Shown in pieces: positions 8,243 through 17,339 of a DNA stretch of 64,000 bases (the stretch's first letter is position 1; each line of letters begins with the position of its first letter). The position numbers and the translations under genes were made by a program. Under the pieces are notes generated by a model, which saw only the letters and a list, made by a program, of their open reading frames with translations, was not told the origin of the DNA and did no database searches. This DNA comes from Vibrio penaeicida (lineage in GTDB: Bacteria > Pseudomonadota > Gammaproteobacteria > Enterobacterales > Vibrionaceae): assembly GCF_002933855.1 (NCBI RefSeq), contig NZ_BFAQ01000041.1, positions 35,215 through 99,214 of the forward strand, read 5' to 3'.

Positions 8243-10215
8243 TCGCTGAATTTGGGCATTTTGCTCTAATAGTGTCTCTTGGCTTTGCGGTATTGCTAAG
8301 CCTACTTCCTCTGGTTGGTGCCACAAAAAACAATATCACGCTTATGAACACCGCAAGACCGCTGTCTTGGGGAATGTTCTTGCTCATTCTCGTCTCATTT
8401 TTTGTGCTTCTTTGGGCATTTTATACCAATGACTTCACTCTTACGTATGTTGCAACTAACTCAAATAGTTTACTTCCTTGGTACTATCGCCTAACCGCTG
8501 TATGGGGAGCCCATGAAGGTTCACTGCTTCTGTGGGTGTTGATTCAAGCAGCATGGACGGTTGCGGTTGCGACATTTAGCCGCGGAATGCCACAAGAATC
8601 GGTTGCACGTGTTTTAGCCGTAATGGGAATGATCACTGTAGGATTCCTACTGTTTATTATCGTTACTTCAAACCCGTTTCTTCGCACGTTGCCATTCTTT
8701 CCTGTTGATGGGCGTGATTTAAACCCTCTACTTCAAGATCCAGGTTTAATTATTCACCCGCCAATGCTTTACATGGGGTATGTCGGCTTTTCAGTCGCGT
8801 TTTCATTCGCAATTGCTTCTTTGATGACTGGACGGTTAGATACCGCTTGGGCACGTTGGTCGAGACCGTGGACTACCGCAGCTTGGCTGTTTTTAACTTT
8901 AGGTATTGCATTGGGTTCTTGGTGGGCTTACTACGAACTTGGCTGGGGTGGCTGGTGGTTCTGGGACCCGGTAGAAAATGCCTCTTTCATGCCTTGGTTA
9001 GCGGGTACAGCGTTGATGCATTCTCTGGCTGTAACGGAAAAACGCGGAACATTTAAAGCGTGGACGGTGCTATTAGCGATTTCTGCATTCTCACTGAGTT
9101 TACTAGGCACATTCCTTGTACGTTCAGGTATTTTGGTCTCTGTGCATGCATTTGCGTCTGATCCTGCTCGCGGTATGTTCATTTTAGGGTTCTTGGTGTT
9201 CATTATCGGTGGTTCGTTATTGCTGTTTGCGCTGAAAGGTTCATCTGTCCGGGTACGTGGCAGTTTCGCTTTGTTTTCCCGTGAGAATGTCCTACTTGCC
9301 AATAATGTAATTCTCGTTGCAGCTTTGGTGGTGGTTCTTGTCGGTACTTTGCTTCCCTTGGTCCATAAGCAATTGGGTTTAGGTTCAGTTTCTATCGGTG
9401 CACCTTTCTTCAATATGTTGTTCACGTGGTTGATGGTGCCTTTTGCTTTCTTGTTGGGTATCGGGCCACTGGTACGATGGAAGCGTGACGATCTTAGTAG
9501 CCTTAAAAAGCCGATGGCAGTGTCAGGTATTATCTCTTTAGTGCTTGGTGCAGCATTTGTATTCCTTCTCGCGGATTCTTTTGAAGCGCTAGCGTATCTA
9601 GGTTGGGTGATGGCAATTTGGATCATCGCGATGCATGGTTTTGAACTGCATCAAAGAGCAACCCACCGACACAGCTTTAGCGTGGGTATTAAAAAGCTCC
9701 AACGAAGCCATTGGGCGATGATGCTTGGTCATATAGGTATGGCGATTACCGTGATTGGTATTGCTATGGTACAGAACTACAGCATTGAGCGTGATGTGCG
9801 TCTAGCGCCAGGAGAAAACTTCCAAATCCAAGGGTATAACTTCTATTTCCAAGGTTTACGCGATAACGATGGACCGAACTACGATGGTTATATCGCAGAT
9901 TTTGAAATCACGAAAGATGGTCGGTTTGTGAACGTTCTTCATGCAGAAAAGCGTTTCTACAACACGGCAAAATCCATGATGACAGAAGCAGCGATAGATC
10001 GTGGCGTCACACGTGATTTGTATATCGCAATGGGTGAAAGGTTGGACGACGGTGATGCATGGGCTGTGCGCATTTATTACAAACCTTTTGTTCGGTGGAT
10101 TTGGCTTGGCAGTTTATTCATGACCTTTGGTGGCATCGTGGCAATCAGTGATAAGCGATATCGATTCCGAAAGCCTTCTAAAAGAGCAACCGAGCTGAAA
10201 GAGAAGGAAGCCTAA
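8239..10215 (+). CDS. ccmF: Cytochrome c haem lyase subunit CcmF
   Basis: 658 aa, polytopic. The WWD motif WGGWWFWDPVENASFMPW occurs at about residues 234-251, with the typical VWGAHEGSLLLW and PPMLYMGYVG stretches before it. CcmF with CcmH/I ligates haem from CcmE to the CXXCH motif of apocytochromes in the periplasm. ccmG begins directly after the stop. Confidence 0.96.
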   Translation: MIAEFGHFALIVSLGFAVLLSLLPLVGATKNNITLMNTARPLSWGMFLLILVSFFVLLWAFYTNDFTLTYVATNSNSLLPWYYRLTAVWGAHEGSLLLWVLIQAAWTVAVATFSRGMPQESVARVLAVMGMITVGFLLFIIVTSNPFLRTLPFFPVDGRDLNPLLQDPGLIIHPPMLYMGYVGFSVAFSFAIASLMTGRLDTAWARWSRPWTTAAWLFLTLGIALGSWWAYYELGWGGWWFWDPVENASFMPWLAGTALMHSLAVTEKRGTFKAWTVLLAISAFSLSLLGTFLVRSGILVSVHAFASDPARGMFILGFLVFIIGGSLLLFALKGSSVRVRGSFALFSRENVLLANNVILVAALVVVLVGTLLPLVHKQLGLGSVSIGAPFFNMLFTWLMVPFAFLLGIGPLVRWKRDDLSSLKKPMAVSGIISLVLGAAFVFLLADSFEALAYLGWVMAIWIIAMHGFELHQRATHRHSFSVGIKKLQRSHWAMMLGHIGMAITVIGIAMVQNYSIERDVRLAPGENFQIQGYNFYFQGLRDNDGPNYDGYIADFEITKDGRFVNVLHAEKRFYNTAKSMMTEAAIDRGVTRDLYIAMGERLDDGDAWAVRIYYKPFVRWIWLGSLFMTFGGIVAISDKRYRFRKPSKRATELKEKEA

Positions 10216-10770
10216 ATGAATCGAAATATACTTTTTGCTCCACTGGCTTTCTTTTTGATACTGGTCGCCGTGTTTGCTACTCAGTTAAGCCGCAATGCAG
10301 GCGGGGATGACCCAACAAAATTAGAGTCAGTATTGATTGGTCAGCCTGTTCCCAAGTTTAAGCTTGAAGACTTAGCCGAGCCAGGTCGATTGTATGAACA
10401 AGATATCTTCGTCGGTGAACCATTACTTATTAATGTTTGGGCAACTTGGTGTCCGACATGCTATGCCGAGCATAAATACCTAAATGAGTTAGCGGCTAAC
10501 GGCGTGAAGATTATTGGTCTTAATTACAAAGACAACCGTGAAAAAGCGGTGCAATGGCTAAATGAATTAGGTAACCCTTACTTGATCAGTTTGTTTGATG
10601 GTAACGGTATGCTTGGCTTGGACCTAGGCGTATACGGGGCACCAGAAACCTATATCGTTGATGCAAATGGTGTTATTCAGTATCGACACGTTGGTGATGT
10701 AAACGTGAAAAATTGGAAAGAAATATTGCAACCAATTTATCAACGGTTAGTGGAGGAGTCAGCGAAATGA
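10216..10770 (+). CDS. ccmG: Thiol:disulfide interchange protein CcmG/DsbE
   Basis: 184 aa. An N-terminal membrane anchor (about 5-23) precedes a thioredoxin fold with the active site WCPTC (C79/C82) in the context NVWATWCPTCYAEH. It keeps apocytochrome cysteines reduced in the periplasm. The stop overlaps the ccmH start (ATGA). Confidence 0.95.
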   Translation: MNRNILFAPLAFFLILVAVFATQLSRNAGGDDPTKLESVLIGQPVPKFKLEDLAEPGRLYEQDIFVGEPLLINVWATWCPTCYAEHKYLNELAANGVKIIGLNYKDNREKAVQWLNELGNPYLISLFDGNGMLGLDLGVYGAPETYIVDANGVIQYRHVGDVNVKNWKEILQPIYQRLVEESAK

Positions 10771-11261
10771 TTAAGCAATTACGCAGTGTATTCCTTGCTA
10801 TCGCTTTGTTCGCCTTACCTACATTGGCGAGCATAGAAATATACGAGTTTGATTCTGTTGAGCAGGAACAGTTATTCAAAGAACTAGGGCACACGTTACG
10901 TTGCCCTAAGTGCCAAAACAACTCTATTGGCGATTCTAACGCTGCCTTAGCGCAAGATCTCCGCCTGAAAGTTTACGAGATGTTGAAAGAAGGGAAAACG
11001 GAGCAGGAAATCATTGACTACATGATTGCCCGCTACGGGAATTTTGTTACCTATAACCCACCAATTACAGTGGTTACATCCATATTGTGGCTTGGACCCA
11101 TTGGCGTATTGGTTATTGGGTTTGGGTTTATCGTTTTAAGAAGCCGCCGTAAACCTTCCCGTCAAGATTCCGTGAAATCTGCCGACTGGGATGCAGAAAG
11201 AGAAGCGCAGCTACAAGCCTTGCTTAAAGAAGAATCTGAAACGGGAGATGAGCGAAAATGA
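10767..11261 (+). CDS. ccmH: Cytochrome c maturation protein CcmH
   Basis: 164 aa using the ATG at 10767, which has GGAGG 10 bases upstream; a longer frame from 10713 lies inside ccmG and lacks a signal peptide at its start. The signal peptide occupies about 1-21, the redox motif RCPKCQNNSIGDSNA has C46/C49, and one membrane segment lies near 105-125. CcmH receives electrons from CcmG and presents apocytochrome to CcmF. It is the short CcmH type, with the TPR part encoded separately as ccmI. Confidence 0.95.
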   Translation: MIKQLRSVFLAIALFALPTLASIEIYEFDSVEQEQLFKELGHTLRCPKCQNNSIGDSNAALAQDLRLKVYEMLKEGKTEQEIIDYMIARYGNFVTYNPPITVVTSILWLGPIGVLVIGFGFIVLRSRRKPSRQDSVKSADWDAEREAQLQALLKEESETGDERK

Positions 11262-12478
11262 CTTTTTTCTGGATAGCTACAGCGGTCATCATTGCTATCT
11301 CTAGCGTGCTTATTGCTTTTCCTTTGGTTCAGAGACGCACTGTCGATGACGACGCGCGGCGTGATGAACTTAACAAAGCTTTCTACAAAGATCGTTTAGG
11401 CGAACTAGAAGAAGAAGCAAAAGAAGGGCTAGTTGAGAATCAGGATGATTTAATTGCTGATCTTAAACAAACGTTGTTAGACGATGTTCCTAAAGCAAAG
11501 AAAAACGAAGCGACAACTCAGATTTCTACATTAGCCGTAGCGATTCCGTCGGTATTATTTGTAGTGGTGTTGTCTTACGGGGTGTATTACCAGTTTGGTG
11601 GGTCTCAGAAAGTACTGGATTGGCATCAAGCCGATAGCAACCTTCCTGCTCTTACCAAGAAGCTGATGTCGCCAGAAGGTCAAGCACTCACAGAAGACGA
11701 GATGCAGGATTTGACACTCGCTCTTCGTACTCGCTTACATCATCAACCGGACGACTCAACTGGTTGGATGCTTTTAGGGCGTATTGCATTGGCAAATAGA
11801 GATGTGACTACCGCGATAGGCGCCATGAAAAAAGCCTATCGCATTGAACCTAAAGATTCCGATATTCAGCTAGGATATGCGCAAGCGTTGATGCTTTCAT
11901 CTGATGAAGTGGACCAGAATAAAGCTCGTTCTTTGTTACACCGATTAGTTAAACAAGATCGAGTCGATTTACGAGTTCTTTCACTGCTAGCGTTTGATTC
12001 TTTTGAGCGCAGTGATTACGCCGCAGCTATTCGTTATTGGGGAGCAATGCAACAGATGATTGGTCCAGAAGATAACCGGTATGAAATGTTGGGTCGCAGT
12101 ATTCAAAACGCAAAGCTTAAATTGGGAGAAACCGCTGCGGTTGCAGGTAAATCGGTTCAAGTCAGCATAGCGTTAGCCGATGAAGTGAGCCCTGATCCTA
12201 ATGCTGTATTGATCGTATCAGTTCACAGAGCCGATGGAAGCCCAATGCCAGTCGCTGCTGCGCGTTATCCACTGGGATCTTTTCCTAGAACAGTCGTGCT
12301 TGATGACGGAAATAGCATGATACAAGGCATTAAACTGTCTAGCTTGGATGAGCTTGTCGTGAAAGCTCGAATTGATGCGGATGGTAATGTTGCTAGCCGA
12401 GATGGGGATTGGCATGGGCAAAGTGATATTGCTAAATTAGGAGATAATGTTGCTTTAACAATAGATAAACGTTATTAA
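11258..12478 (+). CDS. ccmI: Cytochrome c maturation TPR protein CcmI
   Basis: 406 aa. Two membrane segments (about 3-21 and 90-110) are separated by a charged cytoplasmic loop with the CcmI motif ELNKAFYKDRLGELEEEAKEG, trimmed here to its ends. A periplasmic TPR region (about 155-290) and a C-terminal domain of beta type (about 300-405) follow. CcmI holds the C-terminal helix of apocytochrome c. It ends the ccm operon; its start overlaps ccmH. Confidence 0.92.
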   Translation: MTFFWIATAVIIAISSVLIAFPLVQRRTVDDDARRDELNKAFYKDRLGELEEEAKEGLVENQDDLIADLKQTLLDDVPKAKKNEATTQISTLAVAIPSVLFVVVLSYGVYYQFGGSQKVLDWHQADSNLPALTKKLMSPEGQALTEDEMQDLTLALRTRLHHQPDDSTGWMLLGRIALANRDVTTAIGAMKKAYRIEPKDSDIQLGYAQALMLSSDEVDQNKARSLLHRLVKQDRVDLRVLSLLAFDSFERSDYAAAIRYWGAMQQMIGPEDNRYEMLGRSIQNAKLKLGETAAVAGKSVQVSIALADEVSPDPNAVLIVSVHRADGSPMPVAAARYPLGSFPRTVVLDDGNSMIQGIKLSSLDELVVKARIDADGNVASRDGDWHGQSDIAKLGDNVALTIDKRY

Positions 12479-12579
12479 TGGTATTGTTTTGTGTTTGGCG
12501 TCGTTATCAATTCAAGTTGATGAATAATATGAAATCATTAGAATAAAGAGAATTACTTGAGTACGCTAAGAATTGATAA
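12479..12579. other. AT-rich spacer after ccmI
   Basis: The start of a 406-base gene-free stretch between ccmI and mlaA. I see no ORF or strong hairpin in these 101 bases; the rest of the stretch is filled by the nested palindromic repeat and a terminator. Confidence 0.6.
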
Positions 12580-12845
12580 TATACCCAAGTGACCTCAAGA
12601 TGCTGAATTCAGAGCCTCATATTCTGTTCCAGTTCAAGGAGAAGAACGTAGTGGAATGACCAGTCCTTTCCAAGTTATTTGACGATGAAATGGGAAAGAA
12701 TATGGGCTCCCAAGGGCGAGTTTAACTGGCTTTCATACTTCGTTACCGATTTTTGATTTAGAATGACTAGAACTTCAAATCGGTGTCTTGTCTGGAAGCC
12801 AGTTAATTCTCGCTGAACCAAGCGCCTTGAGGTGACTTGGGTATT
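12580..12845. repeat. Nested palindromic repeat element, long form (MITE-like)
   Basis: Outer arms 12581-12603 and 12822-12844 are inverted repeats (ATACCCAAGTGACCTCAAG on the left; the right arm matches in 20 of 23 positions). Inside lie two further imperfect hairpins: arm A 12613-12630 with 12693-12707, and arm B 12716-12734 with 12794-12813, which itself contains a smaller pairing (ACCGATTTTTGA with TTCAAATCGGT). Folded as RNA or cruciform DNA it would be a three-way junction. No ORF is inside. The same outer arms recur at 22827-22883. No transposase is near, so it is a non-autonomous, MITE-like or ERIC-like repeat; I do not know a name for it. Confidence 0.8.
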
Positions 12846-12873
12846 AGACCGGCAGAAGCCGGTCTTTGTTTTT
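12846..12873 (+). terminator. Intrinsic terminator just upstream of mlaA
   Basis: Stem AGACCGGC / GCCGGTCT (8 bp) with loop AGAA, then TTGTTTTT. It ends only 11 bases before the mlaA start codon, so it would stop ccm read-through and also any mlaA transcript begun further upstream. Confidence 0.85.
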
Positions 12874-12884
12874 GGTAAAGGACT

Positions 12885-13643
12885 ATGTTGTTGAATAAAG
12901 TTAGTTCCTGGCTATTAGTGTTATTAGCCTCTTTTTTAGTCGGTTGTTCTTCTGTACCAGAGGATGAGCATGACGGTCTTTCTCATCCGAATGATCCGTT
13001 TGAAAGCTTTAACCGAACAATGTTTGATATCAATTATGATTATCTTGATCCTTATATTGTTCGCCCAGTGTCGGTTGCCTATGTTGAAACGGTGCCCGAG
13101 CCAGTTCGTGGCGGGATTGGTAACTTTCTCGCGAATCTTGATGAACCAGCCAGTATGGTCAACAACCTTTTAATGGGCGAGGGTGAACAAGCGCTTACAA
13201 ACTTCAATCGCTTTTGGATCAACTCGACATTGGGCTTATTGGGGTTCATTGATGTCGCATCCGCTGCTGGTATAACACAACAAGATGACCGTGCATTCAG
13301 TGATATGCTGGGTTACCACGGCGTGGGGCATGGTCCATATTTTATGGTGCCCGGGTATGGACCAATAACATTACGGAAAACAACGGATACTGTTGATGGC
13401 ATGTATGTTCCGTTGTCTTATTTGAATTTTTGGGCAGGTCTTGGGAAGTGGGCTCTAGAAGGCTTGGAAAAACGTTACCTGTTGATTCCACAAGAAGGTA
13501 CGCTGGAGTCGTCACCGGATCCGTACGCGTTGTCTCGTGACGTATATCTACAACGACGCGATTTCAAAGCGGGAATCACGGAAACAGTAGAAGAAGAGGA
13601 AGAAGATTTCTTAGACGACTACTTAGATGAAGAGTTTGATTAG
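12885..13643 (+). CDS. mlaA: Phospholipid-binding lipoprotein MlaA (VacJ)
   Basis: 252 aa. A lipoprotein signal peptide ends in LVGC with Cys at residue 21. The MlaA domain covers about 35-225, with DPFESFNRTMFDINY and GYHGVGHGPYFMVPGYGP visible; the last 25 residues are a very acidic tail. MlaA sits in the outer membrane with porins and removes misplaced phospholipids from the outer leaflet, passing them to MlaC. AAAGGA lies very close (2 bases) to the ATG. The mlaFEDCB genes are not in the window. Confidence 0.95.
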   Translation: MLLNKVSSWLLVLLASFLVGCSSVPEDEHDGLSHPNDPFESFNRTMFDINYDYLDPYIVRPVSVAYVETVPEPVRGGIGNFLANLDEPASMVNNLLMGEGEQALTNFNRFWINSTLGLLGFIDVASAAGITQQDDRAFSDMLGYHGVGHGPYFMVPGYGPITLRKTTDTVDGMYVPLSYLNFWAGLGKWALEGLEKRYLLIPQEGTLESSPDPYALSRDVYLQRRDFKAGITETVEEEEEDFLDDYLDEEFD

Positions 13644-13712
13644 ATGAAGAATTTGATGAGTAGCTTGATTAGGCAAAAAGCTTAAGTAAAACCTACAGAC
13701 TTCACAAATTTG

Positions 13713-13743
13713 AAAGCCTGACGATAAATCGTCAGGCTTTTTT
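13713..13743 (+). terminator. Terminator after mlaA
   Basis: A 12-bp perfect stem (AAAGCCTGACGA / TCGTCAGGCTTT) with loop TAAA, followed by further Ts. Confidence 0.9.
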
Positions 13744-13878
13744 CGTACCAAACCGTCGTATACCAAGGAATCTCATTGTCGGGTCAAAAATCTCTCTATA
13801 CTCACCTTAAAAGTAGAATAAATCTCGGGTATAGACCTTTGATCATATTACGGTTAGATAACCCAATGCAGGAAATGT

Positions 13879-15723
13879 ATGTCAGAAACTAGCGATGTCG
13901 GAAAACCAGATCAAGTCAGCAAAAATAATCGAGAATTAGAGAATCAAGCGCGTGAAAGTGGCTGGAATACGATTCAGAAAATTTCCCCCTATTTGTGGCC
14001 AAAGAACAAACCATGGGTGAAACGCAGAGTTGTCATAGCGATGATTGCTCTTGGTTTATCCAAGTTGGTAGCCGTATTCACTCCGTTTTTGTACAAAGCG
14101 GTCGTCGATATAATGGCGACAGAAAATGATTCACCAGAGTGGTTGTTGGCCTTAGGAGCTGCTGGGTTAGTCGTCGCGTATGGAATGAACCAAGTTTTAA
14201 AAATCGGTTTTGAAGAAATACGTAATGTCGTTTTCGCAAAAGTAGGGCAACACGCTCTCCGCTCTGTCGCCCTAGAAACTATATCGCACATTCATCGCCT
14301 TTCTCTTCGCTACCACCTTACGCGGAAAACGGGTGGCTTAAGCCGAGTAATGGAGCGTGGAGTAAAAGGCATAGAGTTTTTGCTTAGGTTCATGCTCTTT
14401 AGCATCGGTCCGCTCATTCTTGAGCTATTGCTCATTTCTCTTATTTTGCTGTTCGCTTTTGATTTCTGGTACTTGCTGGTGGTGAGCTTAACCGTTGTTA
14501 TTTACATCGTGTTTACTGCAAAGGTTACGGAATGGCGGGTGCGAATTCGTAAAGAAATGAACGACAAAGACAAAGATGCGAACCAAAAAGCGATCGACAG
14601 CTTACTTAATTTTGAAACGGTTAAGTATTTTGGTGCGGAGAAGCGAGAGGCAAAACGTTACGACCAATCAATGGAGGGCTTTGAAGCGGCATCGATAAAA
14701 ACAGTGAATTCGTTAGCCTTACTCAACCTAGGGCAAGCCCTTTTGCTAAATGGCGGTATGATACTCGCCTTGTTGCTTGCCGTTAGAGATGTGAATTCCG
14801 GAGTATTGACTGTGGGTGGTTTTGTAATGGTCAACGCTTACATGATGCAAGTCATGATGCCGTTAAACTTCCTTGGGTTCGTGTATCGAGAGATTCGCCA
14901 GTCATTGATAGATATGGGGGAGATGTTTGAATTACTTCGTCAAGAACCGGACGTGAAAGACAAAGAAAATGCACCCGATTTGGCGGTTTCAACTGGAGAG
15001 TTAAGTTTTAAGAACATCGATTTCTTTTATGAATCACAGCGCCAAATTTTAAATGATGTGAGCGTTGCGGTAAGCGCTGGGAAGACGGTAGCCATAGTAG
15101 GTTCTTCTGGATCAGGAAAATCGACCTTAGGAAGGCTTCTGTTTCGATTTTACGACGTAAGTAGCGGTACTATCCTAATAGATGGTCAAGACATACGAGA
15201 CGTGACTCAAGACAGCTTACATAGCGCGATTGGCGTTGTTCCGCAAGATACCGTACTTTTCAACGATACCATCCAATACAATATTGCTTACGGAAGACCT
15301 TCTGCTTCACAAGCTGACATTGTTGAAGCGGCCAAGGCGGCCAAGATACACCATTTCATTGAACAGTTGCCAGATGGTTATCAGACCCAAGTGGGTGAGC
15401 GAGGGTTAAAGCTTTCAGGTGGAGAAAAGCAGCGCGTAGGCATTGCAAGAACATTGCTAAAAAACCCGCCTATCTTGCTGCTTGATGAAGCGACCTCTGC
15501 CTTAGACACAGAAACAGAAAGAGAAATACAGGAGAGTTTGAAACTGATGTCTAAAGGGAGAACAGTGATCACTATCGCGCATCGTCTTTCGACCATAGTG
15601 GACGCTGATACAATCGTTGTGCTGTCACAAGGGAAGGTTTTGGAGCAGGGAACCCATCAAATATTGCTGGATTTAAAGGGGCAATATGCCCAAATGTGGC
15701 AAAGCCAACTTAAAGAAGCCTAA
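13879..15723 (+). CDS. Atm1/HMT1-type ABC half-transporter
   Basis: 614 aa, an inner membrane ABC exporter half-molecule that should work as a homodimer. The membrane domain spans about 50-340 and includes LSRVMERGVKGIEFLLRF, a stretch typical of the ABCB7/Atm1/HMT1 branch. The nucleotide-binding domain has Walker A GSSGSGKS (408-415), signature LSGGEKQRVGIARTLL, Walker B ILLLDEATSALD and the H-loop TIAHRLSTI. Relatives export glutathione-linked metal or sulfur compounds. The substrate cannot be read from the sequence. It is a single-gene unit, convergent with fadL. Confidence 0.9.
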   Translation: MSETSDVGKPDQVSKNNRELENQARESGWNTIQKISPYLWPKNKPWVKRRVVIAMIALGLSKLVAVFTPFLYKAVVDIMATENDSPEWLLALGAAGLVVAYGMNQVLKIGFEEIRNVVFAKVGQHALRSVALETISHIHRLSLRYHLTRKTGGLSRVMERGVKGIEFLLRFMLFSIGPLILELLLISLILLFAFDFWYLLVVSLTVVIYIVFTAKVTEWRVRIRKEMNDKDKDANQKAIDSLLNFETVKYFGAEKREAKRYDQSMEGFEAASIKTVNSLALLNLGQALLLNGGMILALLLAVRDVNSGVLTVGGFVMVNAYMMQVMMPLNFLGFVYREIRQSLIDMGEMFELLRQEPDVKDKENAPDLAVSTGELSFKNIDFFYESQRQILNDVSVAVSAGKTVAIVGSSGSGKSTLGRLLFRFYDVSSGTILIDGQDIRDVTQDSLHSAIGVVPQDTVLFNDTIQYNIAYGRPSASQADIVEAAKAAKIHHFIEQLPDGYQTQVGERGLKLSGGEKQRVGIARTLLKNPPILLLDEATSALDTETEREIQESLKLMSKGRTVITIAHRLSTIVDADTIVVLSQGKVLEQGTHQILLDLKGQYAQMWQSQLKEA

Positions 15724-15753
15724 TTTTAGTTTCAATAAACTCAATACAAACAA

Positions 15754-15782
15754 AAAAGAGTTGGTGCAATACCAACTCTTTT
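15754..15782. terminator. Bidirectional terminator between ABC transporter and fadL
   Basis: A 12-bp stem (AAAAGAGTTGGT / ACCAACTCTTTT) with loop GCAAT. It has T tracts on both strands and lies between two convergent genes. Confidence 0.88.
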
Positions 15783-15807
15783 ATTCAACTCGGCTAATTC
15801 GTTCTGA

Positions 15808-17031
15808 TTAGAAACTGTAGCTGTATTGAATCCCAGCCAGAATAGCATTTGCATGAGTTGTAGCTGTCATAGCAACTGTATTTGGTGCACTGTACTCGGT
15901 AACTTCAACATCTTGACCCATTAGGTAAGTAAAGCCTAGGTCAACCGTATGCCTTTCGGCGAAACTGTAGCTAGCACCAGCAGACAACCAGTGACGGTTA
16001 GAATCAGGTACAGAGATAGACGTCAGCTCGTCTTGAGCTGCTGTGTCGTACATGTAACCTGCGCGCAGTGTCCAAGCTTCGTTTAGGAAGTAAGTACCAC
16101 CAAGAGAGAAATGGTAACCGTCTTTCCATTTGTAATCTTTAGAGAATGTACCTTTGCTTGTTTCGATCTTGTCGAAAGCGTTCCAGCCAATCCATTGAAC
16201 ACTGTAGTGTACAGCGAAATCAGTGTTGTTAAGCTCGTGGTAACCAGAGAATTCAAGCATGCTTGGAAGTGGAAGCAGAAGGTCTTGATTAGAAAGGTCA
16301 TTCACCGTTTGTAGCTTGATAGTACCGCTTGCTTTTATTTCAGGGCTGTAGTGGTAAGCCAAACCAAATCGGTTTTGAGCATCCAGCTCGTAAACAGCAC
16401 CCACATTGAAACCATAACCAGTACCAGATACATCTAGGTCAAGAAGTTGACCAGACGTGTCACGTTTCATGACGCCAGAACCCTGAACGATATCCAGACC
16501 CGCACCTAGGCTAAGTTGTTCATTCACTCGGTAAGAAGCGGCTAGTGCGTAGTTAACGCTCTTAATCTCAGTGTTACCACCAAAAAGTGCTAGTTGCGGA
16601 TTTAACTTTTTACCAAAAGAATCGTCAAAGTTGTTTTTAGTACCGAAGTTTGAGTAGATACCAGCACCCAAAGCGATGGAGTCGCTTAAACGGTGGATGT
16701 AGTAGATGTTTGGTACTGGAGTTGAAGATGTGTTCTTCGCGGAATCTTGTGTTGCTACAACTCCACCTGCTTTAACATCTGACACTGTAATTTCAGTGTT
16801 AATGACATTAATACCGCCAGAAAACTGAGACGATTCAAACAGCGCCATTGCAGCGGCGTTACGTGCCATTACAGAAGCGTTATCTGCAATTACAGCGTCG
16901 CCTGCAAACGCTCGGCCAAGACCAGTCGCAGATTGAGCATTAAGCTGGAAACCAGCCGCGATAGCTTGTTGAGAGGCGAGAGCAATAGTGGTAGCGATAA
17001 CCGTTTTTTTAAACAGACGCGAGTTTTTCAT
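15808..17031 (-). CDS. fadL: FadL-family outer membrane long-chain fatty acid transporter
   Basis: 407 aa from the ATG at 17031, preceded by AAGG; a longer frame to 17082 would place 17 residues before the signal peptide. The signal peptide ends AIAA, and mature GFQLNAQSATGLGRAFAGDA is the FadL N-terminal plug or hatch. A 14-strand barrel follows and the protein ends YSYSF, with the terminal Phe recognised by BAM. It imports long-chain fatty acids or other hydrophobic molecules. The neighbouring sigma/anti-sigma pair and fadIJ support a lipid role. Confidence 0.92.
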   Translation of the reverse strand: MKNSRLFKKTVIATTIALASQQAIAAGFQLNAQSATGLGRAFAGDAVIADNASVMARNAAAMALFESSQFSGGINVINTEITVSDVKAGGVVATQDSAKNTSSTPVPNIYYIHRLSDSIALGAGIYSNFGTKNNFDDSFGKKLNPQLALFGGNTEIKSVNYALAASYRVNEQLSLGAGLDIVQGSGVMKRDTSGQLLDLDVSGTGYGFNVGAVYELDAQNRFGLAYHYSPEIKASGTIKLQTVNDLSNQDLLLPLPSMLEFSGYHELNNTDFAVHYSVQWIGWNAFDKIETSKGTFSKDYKWKDGYHFSLGGTYFLNEAWTLRAGYMYDTAAQDELTSISVPDSNRHWLSAGASYSFAERHTVDLGFTYLMGQDVEVTEYSAPNTVAMTATTHANAILAGIQYSYSF

Positions 17032-17295
17032 AGGATTTACCTTATTATTTTTCTTCCAAGTCAGTTGCTTGGAACTGTACATACCTACCTTTTATAGGGG
17101 TAGGTAACCCTGCTTTTAGTTGAGCATTTACTCAATGGCGGAGATATTAATTCTGAGAACCATTAAATGAAATCCGACCATTGTTTAAAGCGTAGATAAC
17201 ATTCAGGAAATGAGGAAAAAAGCACAATAAATTGTTGTGAAGTGTGTCAATTACCAACGATGAAGATGGTAAGAATAATTGGCGGGATTCAGAAG
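17032..17295 (-). other. fadL leader and promoter region
   Basis: The gene-free stretch upstream of fadL. It holds two small hairpins in the presumed 5' UTR, 17056-17072 (CCAAG / CTTGG) and 17082-17106 (TACCTACC / GGTAGGTA), which could be targets for small RNAs. No clear -10/-35 pair can be chosen. Confidence 0.4.
17166..17182 (-). promoter_or_regulatory. Weak FadR-like site upstream of fadL
   Basis: On the minus strand CAATGGTCGGATTTCAT matches the TGGTCNGA core of the FadR operator and about 10 of 17 consensus positions. FadR controls fadL in Vibrio and E. coli, but this match is weak and unproven. Confidence 0.3.
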
Positions 17296-17329
17296 ATAAA
17301 AAAATGCCCCATCGAAGTGATGAGGCATT
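17296..17329 (-). terminator. Terminator of the sigma/anti-sigma operon
   Basis: On the minus strand AATGCCTCATC pairs with GATGGGGCATT (one G-U pair), loop ACTTC, followed by seven Ts, 11 bases after the anti-sigma stop. Confidence 0.85.
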
Positions 17330-17339
17330 GTTACAGTGC

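Noticed and set aside
8931..9626. 231-codon open frame antisense to ccmF
   Set aside because: It is fully inside ccmF, rich in residues expected from the antisense of a membrane protein, and has no ribosome site.
10713..10766. Longer N terminus for CcmH starting inside ccmG
   Set aside because: The ATG at 10767 has GGAGG, starts a proper signal peptide and overlaps the ccmG stop in the usual ATGA pattern.
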